Assembly (NCBI RefSeq): GCF_000237925.1
Contig: NW_017386117.1
Location: forward strand, 95,772-159,771
Direction: 5' to 3'
Length of the DNA stretch: 64,000 nucleotides
Source of the DNA: Schistosoma mansoni
Lineage: Eukaryota > Platyhelminthes > Trematoda > Strigeidida > Schistosomatidae
In this document: in pieces, positions 13,301-21,400 of the stretch
Numbering within the stretch: the stretch's first letter is position 1
Layout: each line of letters begins with the position of its first letter
The notes under the pieces: model-generated
The model's database searches: none
What the model was told of the DNA's origin: nothing
Seen by the model: only the letters and a program-made list of their open reading frames with translations
Program-made: the position numbers and the translations under genes

Positions 13301-13888
13301 NNNNNNNNNNNNNNNNNNNNNNNNNNNNNNNNNNNNNNNNNNNNNNNNNNNNNNNNNNNNNNNNNNNNNNNNNNNNNNNNNNNNNNNNNNNNNNNNNNNN
13401 NNNNNNNNNNNNNNNNNNNNNNNNNNNNNNNNNNNNNNNNNNNNNNNNNNNNNNNNNNNNNNNNNNNNNNNNNNNNNNNNNNNNNNNNNNNNNNNNNTTA
13501 ATTGGTAGAGATCATTGTTTAACAAAAAAGATAGTGGAAAGCGTGAGTCAATTGAAGCAAAACCACCATGGAAAACCTGGAACCATGGTGGTCTAGCTTC
13601 AATTGACTCACGCTTTCAACTATGATAAATACTAAATCTCCACAAAACCCCTTCTATAATTAAAATAGATAATTGTCAAGTTTCTCACAAATTTAGTTTA
13701 CTTACAGATTGAGATGATGATACACTATGATTGTTAGAATGAAAGAAAGAGAGGAACCAATTGTCTTTATTTATATTCCTTTTTTTAAAAATTTTAATCT
13801 CTTAGATGAAGCAAATGAATGGAATGAGAAATCAAGTAATGTTCAAGAACAAATTAACATGGTTCGAATCACTATTAGTGAAGCTTAA
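3742..13888 (+). CDS. Tropomyosin-like coiled-coil protein, 8 exons, 245 aa
   Basis: Exons: 3742-3864, 3898-4031, 4063-4180, 4213-4283, 4317-4392, 6275-6337, 12813-12882, 13806-13888; every junction is GT-AG and in phase. The product is almost wholly charged alpha-helical coiled coil. Exons 2-7 are 134, 118, 71, 76, 63 and 70 nt, the same order and sizes as animal tropomyosin exons 3-8, with matching phases. Local matches include EAQSLAKSSAQVYDE (tropomyosin EAQLLAEEADRKYDE) and KTIKELREEANLHGNRLRRV ([20 protein letters not shown]). Tropomyosins lie along actin filaments and gate myosin access; that role here is inference. Known schistosome muscle tropomyosins are far more conserved, so this is a divergent paralogue. 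The usual first exon (MEAIKKKMQAMK) is not seen; length 245 is close to short isoforms (about 248). ATG 3742 follows an in-frame TGA at 3736. An alternative is trans-splicing at the CAG ending 3755 with ATG 3757. Confidence 0.82.
5272..5822 (+). repeat. Repeat C copy, near full length
   Basis: Unclassified dispersed repeat of about 520 bp. In this orientation it starts with C-rich sequence then AATGCCCTGGTACG, and ends with TTGTACC...TTTATGT and an AAAT-rich tail (here AAATAAATAAAA). Eight sizeable copies lie between 5 and 19.2 kb, in both orientations. The A/T tail at one end and a 9-bp duplication around the copy at 9781 suggest a retroposed, non-autonomous element. I see no convincing pol III boxes and no reading frame common to all copies. 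This copy has a small extra segment near 5550. Confidence 0.75.
6275..6337 (+). CDS. Tropomyosin-like gene exon 6 (63 nt)
   Basis: Flanked by a pyrimidine-rich acceptor ending ACAG and a GTAAGT donor. It is phase 0 at both ends and reads ANKRMEILEEKIRGLTEQIN plus F. It equals tropomyosin exon 7 (63 nt, e.g. KALQREDSYEEQIRLLTQRL) in size and position. The intron before it (4393-6274) holds repeat C at 5272-5822 and nothing else I can name. Confidence 0.85.
8411..8925 (-). repeat. Repeat C copy
   Basis: Same family as 5272-5822, inverted: the A/T tail (as TTTATTTTAATTTAAACAC) is on the left and the CTCTCCCCACTCTCGG end is on the right. The long open frame on the plus strand here (8573-8944) is repeat sequence; related frames turn up in other copies, but there is no sign of host coding. 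Confidence 0.75.
9781..10085 (+). repeat. Repeat C copy, internally deleted, with target duplication
   Basis: Starts with the intact 5' end (CCCCAAATGCCCTGGTACGG) and ends with the intact tail, but jumps directly from GGGGAGAGTCTGCTC to ATGGGCTCCAGTATCC, losing about 210 bp of the middle. AACCAATTA occurs directly before (9772-9780) and directly after (10086-10094), a 9-bp target-site duplication. This fixes both ends of the element. Confidence 0.75.
11820..12172 (+). repeat. Repeat C copy, 5'-truncated and diverged
   Basis: Matches the middle and right part of repeat C (GTATGTCCGGTGCTT, TGGACTC, CACCGGCTACCATGGGA, AAGATCACCTGTTTTGG) with many substitutions. The first part and the tail are missing. 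It abuts the inverted copy that begins at 12173, so the two form a tail-to-tail pair. Confidence 0.65.
12173..12755 (-). repeat. Repeat C copy joined to a second tail fragment
   Basis: 12173-12668 is an inverted repeat C (tail TTTATTTATTTATTTAAAC on the left). From 12669 the sequence switches to the tail end of another copy in plus orientation (AATTTGTGTGG-like part, an AT run at about 12692-12711, then TGCCTCATTATACC and an AAATAAATG tail). The second piece ends about 55 bp before exon 7 of the tropomyosin-like gene. Confidence 0.7.
12813..12882 (+). CDS. Tropomyosin-like gene exon 7 (70 nt)
   Basis: Acceptor TTATAG and donor GTTAGT. Reads ATQRALHAEEESENLAGELT then ILE with a trailing G, corresponding to tropomyosin exon 8 ([20 protein letters not shown], 70 nt, same phase). 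The 6.5-kb intron before it (6338-12812) carries four pieces of repeat C, plus a small one near the exon. Confidence 0.85.
13093..13297 (-). repeat. Hammerhead SINE copy, running into a gap
   Basis: Minus-strand copy of the SINE-like family best seen at 36051-36277. From left: tail (AGGGGGTTTTTGTGAAGATT), CAATTGAAGCTAGACC-like block (here GATTGAAG), ribozyme (13188-13233), then tRNA-like sequence that stops at the N gap. The B-box strand is diverged (GATTTGGACC in place of GGTTCGAATC). Confidence 0.75.
13188..13233 (-). ncRNA. Hammerhead ribozyme motif with intact core
   Basis: On the minus strand: stem I strand CACTG, core CTGAGGA, stem II GTCCT/AGGAC with a short ACAAT loop, core GAAA, then stem III and cleavage triplet ATC, then CAGTG closing stem I. 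All invariant positions (CUGANGA, GAAA, NUH) are present. Folding is inferred by eye. Confidence 0.65.
13298..13497. other. Assembly gap, 200 N
   Basis: Exactly 200 unknown bases. The left side is a minus-strand hammerhead SINE; within 34 bp on the right is a SINE-derived hairpin. The gap is thus inside a SINE cluster, in the last intron of the tropomyosin-like gene. Confidence 0.99.
13531..13623. repeat. Hairpin made of two SINE tails, 41-bp arms, 11-nt loop
   Basis: Arms 13531-13571 and 13583-13623 are complementary at 38 of 41 positions, with loop AAAACCTGGAA. The arm sequence is the conserved SINE tail block (GTGAGTCAATTGAAG...CCACCATGG). The plus-orientation tail then continues to about 13655 with TCTCCACAAAACCCCTTCT. 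Confidence 0.85.
13806..13888 (+). CDS. Tropomyosin-like gene last exon with stop
   Basis: Follows a T-rich acceptor ending CTTAG. With the G carried over from the previous exon it reads EDEANEWNEKSSNVQEQINM and ends VRITISEA-stop. It takes the place of tropomyosin exon 9 (EDELVHEKERYKAISEELDQ), with the shared EDE start. The preceding intron (12883-13805) contains a hammerhead SINE, a 200-N gap and a 41-bp-arm hairpin. Confidence 0.83.
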
Positions 13889-14487
13889 TTACTATCTATT
13901 ACTAGATGGCGTAACTATCCTATACTCTACAACACATCTTTTCGTTCCTATGCACTATTGTTAGGATATTTTGATTGATTTTTTTTTGGAGTTAAGTTAG
14001 TGTTTTTATGAATTTCGCTACTGATTTTTATCTTATTTGTTTTCGCGCACAATTTCATGTCGTATTTTTCTTTCTGTCTTCATTCAGGATGGTGCACACA
14101 CATTCACACATTCCTTGAATTATAAGCAACTTAATCAATTTCATTTAAGCACCATTAGTATTGATTGCAATATATACATTTGTGTTCTTTTTTTTTCTTC
14201 GAAAAAAGTGCTTTTTGCTTGTTTGTTTTTTTGTTTTTTTTCTCTTGAAAGATTGTTTCCCTTGTCACACTCCTTTCATATTCACAACATTGTATACCTC
14301 TGTCTAAGTGACAAGTAGTTAAACAATACTGATAAAGAAGCTTTTATTGAAATCAGGTAGTGTTTTGCAGTTTTTCCACGTTATAGTTAGTTTATATACC
14401 CATATGTTTATCATTACTGTTTCTTTTGGTTGCAACCCATCTAAGATTGTTGATTAGTGGAAAGTGAGTTGTTTAGGCCATTACATT

Positions 14488-14700
14488 CATTTTGTTTGTT
14501 TGAATGTTCCCATTGATGTTTAGCACTGCAATTGATCAATCTCTTATTGGTATATGTGCCTCGATATTGCTTATAATGCTTGTGAATCAAGGCATTATCG
14601 AGGTGATCCGCACAAGATGTACATATGCCAATAAGTGACTGATCAGTTGCAGTGCTAAACATCAATGCGAAGATTCAAACAAACAATATCAAATGAACTT
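14488..14700. repeat. Inverted pair of S-alpha SINE tails
   Basis: Left arm (about 14488-14575, minus orientation) and right arm (about 14600-14690, plus) share TGATGTTTAGCACTGCAA and flanks, forming an imperfect inverted repeat with arms of roughly 75 nt. The sequence is the 3' part of the S-alpha SINE (GCTTGTGAATCAAGGCATTA, CATATGCCAATAAG, GATTCAAACAAAC), compare 34440-34565. Confidence 0.75.
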
Positions 14701-14739
14701 AAACTTCACCCTATTGCACAAACAAGTGGCTATCAGGAC

Positions 14740-14965
14740 TCAGTAGGTGAGTGGACAACGCGATGGCGTTTGAGACGAACGGTACTGGGTTCGAGTCCCA
14801 GAGTGAACATTCACTCTGAGATGCAGGTACATTCGGATGACGAGCCCCAAATAGGACGAAACGCGCGTCCTGGATTCCACTGTTAGCCACCAACCATCTT
14901 TGCTTATTTTAAGCCATTGTCGTATACGGATAACCGTTGTTTTTCAATGTTCAATAAATGTCAAT
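14740..14965 (+). repeat. S-alpha-type SINE copy
   Basis: tRNA-like front (GAGTGGACAACGCGATGGCG, B box GGTTCGAGTCC), followed by a hammerhead-like block (14829-14877) and the conserved CTGGATTCCACTG, then a tail ending in an AATAAATG stretch. S-alpha (Sm-alpha) repeats are known in schistosomes as pol III SINEs with a hammerhead ribozyme; the family name is recalled from that literature. Confidence 0.8.
14829..14877 (+). ncRNA. Hammerhead-like motif of S-alpha, core altered
   Basis: Reads GATGACGAG (core), a stem II of CCC...AGG type, then GGACGAAACGCGCGTC and CTGGAT. The first core position is A where C is invariant (ATGACGA in place of CTGACGA), and stem I is weakened, so self-cleavage is unlikely in this copy. 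Stem III is the palindrome ACGCGCGT. Confidence 0.6.
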
Positions 14966-15665
14966 ATCTAGCATTTCCTAACACTTTTTTGTTTATTTAA
15001 TAAGTCAATGCTGCATATGAGAGCATGATATTTACAAGGGGTTTGATTTAGTCACCTGAAGCTATCTATATGTGTATTCCATAACCACGACACTGTGGTG
15101 CATCCCGACTAGCTGGATGAGAAAGTAAATAAAGTGAAAGTTAGGGCTCGAAATGAAATCCTCAATGAGAATGATGCTTTCAGATACAGCACTGACTCTC
15201 CAAACGAAGAGAAGCGGATATACCACAAAATCATGAACACGTATTGTATCCAAATGAGATGGACGTAACTTACTCGAAGTTATGATTCATACTGATAATA
15301 AGTTTAAACAGTTTCATTAGTTAATTTATTCTGTCGATTGGACGGAAGTCAGCATGAATCATTCATTCTATTGTAATTTTGGGTTGACTTCATGATATAT
15401 TCAAGTGAGGGGAGGGTTTCGTTTCATAGAAAATCCTCCCATTTACTGATCACATGTTGTCTTCTAACATTCACACTGTTCTATCTGATATAAGCTACTA
15501 AGACTAACAATTGTATTTGTTGTCTATTCAAGTTGTTTTTAGTGAAAACCTGATTTTATTATGGTACTAATCCATTTGACCATTTTATTGAGATACGTCT
15601 AGTTCTCTGGATTGTCAATTTAAATCGATGTCTATACGATTATGATTAACAGCATACTTGTTGCT

Positions 15666-15928
15666 CAAACTTCGTGGATTGGTTGAAGTTAGACATTAAC
15701 ACCGTTGGATACCGGCTCAGTGGTCTATCGGTTAAGTGCTCTGGCGCAAGACTGGTAGGTCCTGAGTTCAAATCTCGCGAAGCGAGGTCGTGGGTGCTCA
15801 CTGCTGAGGAATCCCTCAATAGGACGAAGCGGCCGTCCAGTGCATCCGGGTTTTCCATGGTGGTCTAGCTTCAATTGACTGATGCTTTCAACTATGAAAA
15901 TACTGAAATCTCCACAAAACCCTTTCTG
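15666..15928 (+). repeat. Hammerhead SINE copy
   Basis: Carries A box (TGGTCTATCGG), B box (GTTCAAATCTC), ribozyme block (CTGAGGAATCCC...GACGAAGCGGCCGTC) and tail (TCCATGGTGGTCTAGCTTCA to CCACAAAACCC). The ribozyme reads GAAG where GAAA is required, so it is probably inactive. Confidence 0.8.
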
Positions 15929-16199
15929 ATTACTTGTATTATTTACAATTATCTTCTTTAAAGTAGACTTTATGTATGGTAAAGAATGTTGCTATGACTT
16001 TTTTTTTATCTTAGTCTTTGTTTTATTTTCACCTCAGTAACAAAACGCCTCAATATAGTGTCATGTTGACAAGCGACACAGCCTTTTATTTAGGTGTCGT
16101 CTATACAACAGTTTAGCTTTCACATTAACTTCATTTGATCTGCTCAAATTGTGATTATTTGAGTTCTTATTAGTATGATACTAGTTCTATGTAAATTGT

Positions 16200-17230
16200 A
16201 AACAAACAGTCAGTCAATCATCAGTATCAACGTAAGACTTGACATAAATATGCCACATACTTTAAATCACCTTTATAGAACCGAGCATAAGATCACGATG
16301 GAAACGTAGACATGTGGGGTAGAGTTAAAAATGGAACAAATGAGATTGAGAATCTGAGAAAGACGTTTAAATTAGGATTTATGGAGAGTAAATGTGCAAT
16401 TACGCCACTGCAAATGATTATAGACAGTTTTGCCTATGTTACTTCAAACATTGATTAGGAGCACTGCACGATCTCCAACTAAAAATACTATACCTTTCAC
16501 AATAACAAAAACAGTTGATCAGATGACCACCTGGATGGAGTACTGTATAAGGTAGCTGAAGGCATTCGAAAAGAATTCCTTGACCCATGTCTCGCTCTAA
16601 TTGACACTTGTCAACGCGGAATACCTGTCGTCATGGGGAACTGACGCCCCATGTGAGGTTCGGACTAGGACACAGGCTTGGGCGTTACCTCTGGTTTTTA
16701 TAGATCACGTCTGACCCGCAGGTTTGAAATGCCTTCAATCGATTGATAACTGAGTAGGGGTCATTTTCAGGTTACCCAACTTCGACCCCAATCGAATGGT
16801 ATCGATTAAGTTCTAACGCGGCCCGAATGGCTTTTAACAAATCTATGATATCAAATGCCCACGTGATTTCTAATCCTCGATTTGCCCTTCCGCCTATATG
16901 TTTGACCTTGCCGATTGCTGATTTGCACCTCTGAGCATGCCTTGTACATGTGTTGAACATTTATTGATCATACGAATGAACTACAATAAAATATCTTCAT
17001 GAACTGTATATCTTTTATCATGAATCTTAGCTTTCTTTTCAATAGATTTCACTAATGTGAATACAATAGTTGACAAAACTAGTTATTTTTATCCTTAGAA
17101 ATGTTTTCAGTTACACAGACAGCACAATTTTAGAATATCTTACGAGTTATAAGTATCAATCACTCTTGAAATACAACAATGTATTCACGTAAAGTATCAC
17201 TTACAAAACGTATTCTCACCTGATTCCATT
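16200..17230. other. Unassigned stretch between the two genes
   Basis: 16207-16255 resembles a minus-strand tail of LINE D (CAGTCAGTCA...). From about 16550 to 16960 the sequence is richer in G+C than its surroundings and may be an old repeat, but it matches no other copy in the window and has no plausible long coding frame. Confidence 0.3.
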
Positions 17231-17249
17231 CCAAAAACAGTAATTTTTC

Positions 17250-17768
17250 TATTTATTTAAACACATAAATGTTGGAACACTGGGCACCAGATATATATGC
17301 GCCACACAAATCAAATGAGATTTGTGTGAGGGCTGTGATACTGCCCAGGTGCCCAAATTGTAACAGGTGGTTTTCTTAAGGGGACACACGGAGCCTTTGA
17401 CCGCAAGATCTGATCCACGAGGTAGTGGAGCATCGTAAGGAGATGCAGTCCCATGGTAGCAAGTGACCGACGATCGATTCATACGCCATTTGTTCCCTCA
17501 GGATACTGGAGCCAGTCCATGTGCACTATTGGTTTGAAACCAGGGTTTTCCAACTCCCCTAGGTGGACTCGCCGTATCCACCAACCTGATTAAAGCGCTG
17601 TACGTTGGCTTTTCGTCCACTCAATTTGGTAAACAACAGTAATGCTACAAGAGAGCAGTGAGTAAGACTTCCCTTGTAGAAGCTATATACGCGTGGCTAT
17701 GTGAGAGCATTTAGAGAGGGAGAGCGGACTCTCCTCACTCTCGACCGTACCAGGGCATTTGGGGGCAA
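17250..17768 (-). repeat. Repeat C copy
   Basis: Inverted copy with tail CTATTTATTTAAACACATAA on the left and the GTACCAGGGCATTTGGGGGC end on the right. It is nearly complete, and lies downstream of both the tropomyosin-like gene and the proton channel gene. Confidence 0.75.
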
Positions 17769-18236
17769 AATTAATAAACTAAATAGAGAATAAAACTCCG
17801 TTGAAATATGAAAAAAGTAAAATAGAATTTGAAAAGGAAAGTCGTATTCTAACAAATTACCATAATGATCATTAAACATTTATATGATGTAATAAATTAT
17901 TCTTTATAATAATATAACAGGTCTTATTATTAAACTAACACATTATTACCAGTATGGATTGATGTTTATATATTTTTGAAGAGATCAGGAGGAAAAATCT
18001 GGAATTCTAGTAAAATTGTATATGAAGATGTCAAAAATGGAGCTATGAAAGACTACACATAATAAAATGATGAAAGATAAAAGTTCAATGCAAAATATCA
18101 CATAAATAGTTTAAACTACTTAATTACAATAATAAGTAGTGTGAATAGAGTATAGAGTATTTTTCGGAAAAATCATGACAATTTGACGTGATGATAAATT
18201 TCTGATAAAATATTTTAATATAAATGCAATTAAGGT

Positions 18237-18409
18237 TTAAATTTTTTTTGCTAATATAGATTGACTCTTTGATGTTAGTGGAGGTATTGGTATATCATTA
18301 TCTTGAAGTAATTGTTCCAATTCACCAATACGTTTCAATGAAATATTTTGAGCTTCTTTTAATGATTTCACATTTCTTTCATGTGTAGCAGTAACAGAAA
18401 CGATAATAG
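18237..18409 (-). CDS. HVCN1: Proton channel exon 3: cytoplasmic coiled coil and stop
   Basis: Too short to stand out as an open frame. Acceptor TTTCAG at 18410-18415. With the base carried from exon 2 it reads SIIVSVTATHERNVKSLKEA, then QNISLKRIGELEQLLQ, then a proline-containing end and TAA. The heptad pattern (V, L, I, L, I, L, L) fits the short coiled coil that dimerises Hv1. The join restores the conserved R-I-V/I-N-x-I-I-x-S-V segment, which supports the splice model. Confidence 0.9.
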
Positions 18410-21400
18410 CTGAAAGACAATACGATATGTTGAAACAAAAAAAATTGTAAATTAAATCTAGAAAGTCTGTGGTTTACAATTTTACATCAGTCAGTCACAA
18501 CGTAGAACTTCGTACTTACGTACAACTGTTCGAGTTGCCATACTAGAATATGATTCATAGTTCTAGAACCATTTTTCCAAAAATACCAATAAATTTTGTT
18601 ATATGAAGTCGGTTTTGATTTTAGAATATATTTTATCATCGATAATTTGTTTCTTACTAAAAAGTTTAATTAAATTGCACCGAAATGCCCTGATACGACC
18701 GAGAGTGGGGAGAGTCCACTCTCCCTCTCCAAACGCTCTCACATGGCCACGTGTATATAGCCTCTGTCAGGAAAGTCTTAATCACTGCCTTCTCATGATG
18801 GGCGTGTTGTTTACGAAATTGAGAGGACGGAAAGCGTATGTCCGGTGCTTTAACCAGGTTGGTGGACACGGTGAGTTCACATAGGGGAGTTGGAAAACCC
18901 TGATTTCAAACCAATGGTGCATATGGGCTCCAGTATCCTGAGGCAACAAATGGCGTATGAATCGATCGTCGGTCACCTGTTACCATGGGACTGCATCTCC
19001 TTAAGATGCTCCATTGCCTTGTGGATCAGATCTTTAGATCAAATACTCTGGGTGTGGCCCACTAAGTAAACCACCTGTTTCGGTTTGGGCACCCGGACAC
19101 TATAAAAATCCTCACACAAATCTCATTTGATTTGTGTGGCGCATATATATTTGGTGCCTCTTTGTACCAACATTTATGAGCTTAAATAAATAAATTATAA
19201 ACACATTCACTAGTTGGTACTCGTCCCTAAGGTGTATTTAGAATGTTTAGAGAACTGTTGTTATACGGATCATCAATTGTCATAGCCTAATATGTTGTTA
19301 TTGAGCTATAGGACTCAGGTTTGACCTTCTGTAAGATATTACGTTATTTAATTAGTCATTCGTAATCACTATAAATAGAATGAATTATTTATTAACTAGT
19401 TTATGATAGAATCAAGGATTTGTAGAGTCTTCTAAATACAAGATCACATTACATCTTAAAGATTAAGGATCACTGATAAGTTAGTTTTCCTGATTTGAAT
19501 ATCTTCTACCATGGCCACTTACAATGAACTCAAGATCGATGCAGTAGATTTCTTTTATTTCTGAACAACAATATTGTGTTATAGATAAGATTATGGTACT
19601 TTTAAAAATAATAATATTTAGAATACATAGTACAGTTATGAAATTAAAGTTATCTTATAGGAAAGATTAGATGTCCATTGTTTTCTCGTTTTCTCTTTCC
19701 TTTTAGAATTTCAGTTAAACTATGAAATCACTGATGATGATCATTAAATTGAACTGTCATGTTAATAATCTAAATTTATTGGTTTAACAACTAATAACGA
19801 AAGTTATCAGAAGGGGGTTTTGTGGATATAATAGTAATTTTAATAGTTGAGATCATGAGTCAATTGAAGCTAGACCATCATTGAAAACCTGGAAGCACTG
19901 GACGGCCGTTTCGTCCTATCGTGGTACTTCTCAGCAGTGCGCATTCACGATCCCGCCTCTCGAGATATGCTTCGCTGTAAATATTCATCATCTAATTTAT
20001 TTTTTCCATTATCACGTACAATGTTCTATTAAGATAAATTAAATTTACGATGACACTGATTTTTCCTGTTTATTTTTGAAAATTTCTGATCTCATTTAAT
20101 GAAACGATAAGTTTAGACTGATTGATTCAGAGTTTTCCATAGTTGATATTTTTAGTTCCAAGGATTAGACTGATATGATATTGGTGATTACTTAACTCAA
20201 ACTTACCCAATAAATTCAAGACTGTAGTTAGATTCAGGTTAAACTGTCAACATTTTATGGAAGTGTATAAGTACAGATAGTCAACCATAGGTATGGTTGA
20301 GGAGTCCCACAATGAGACGAAACGGCTGTCCAGTGCTTCCAGGTTTTCCATGATGATGTGGCTTCAATTGACTCGTGATTTCAACTATATATATATATTG
20401 TGGGACTCCTCAGCAGTGCGCATCCACGATCCCGCGTCACAAGATCCGAACTCAGGACCTGTCTATCTCGCATGCGAGCACTTAACCACTAGACCACTAG
20501 GCTGGCATTCAACAGTGTTAATGTCTAATTTCAACCAATCCACGAAATTGAGCAACCGTTCACCAATGTCTTCAGTGAATTGATATCTCACAACAGACCT
20601 GGTTGAACTCCATTAAATTGGTTAAAGTTAGACATTAACACCTTTGAATGCCGGCTCGTTCAGTGGTCTAGTGGTCAAGCACTCGCGCGCGAGACTGATA
20701 AGTCCTAGGTTCAAATCGTTCGAGTTGGGATTATGGATACGCACTACTGAGGAGTCCCACAATAGGATGAAACAACCGTCCAGTGCTTCCACGTTTCCCA
20801 TGGTAGTGTAGCTTAAACAGTTTTACCAACTTTAATATAATAAAACAACTAAACTATTCAAACTTACAATTAACAATACGTATAACACGCCAAAGACGAA
20901 ATAATACTAATAAACCAGCAGCATCAGCAATTGTTGTATGAATTGATTGTTCAACATCATCCATGGAATATTCTTCCGCTAACTTAAAATCATCATGAGA
21001 AGTTTTAAATTCTATAACATGTCGATGTATATTATATGTATCTACTGTAAAACTAATAATACATACAAATACATCTAATAATTCAATCCATTGATAACGA
21101 TAAAATTTTATACCATATGTCCATAATTTAATTGGTATCTCTATTAGAAATAATGATATAATCATATAACTCATACATTCAAATATAAATGAGATTAAAT
21201 TTAAACGATTACGTAATGGGCATGGCTTGAATATGATATAGAAAGGAAACAAAAAAAAGAAAAAGGGGAGAGGTAAATTAGTATTGGGTTACATTATTGT
21301 TTATGTATGATATAGTTTTAAAAAAACACAACTTAAATGAAGATGATGGAAATATACTGGGTTATTTAGTTTTGAATGTTTGTTACAATCGTTCCTTGAG

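Noticed and set aside
13195-13596. Open frame of 133 codons across the first N gap
   Set aside because: It consists of SINE sequence and unknown bases; the gap length is arbitrary padding.
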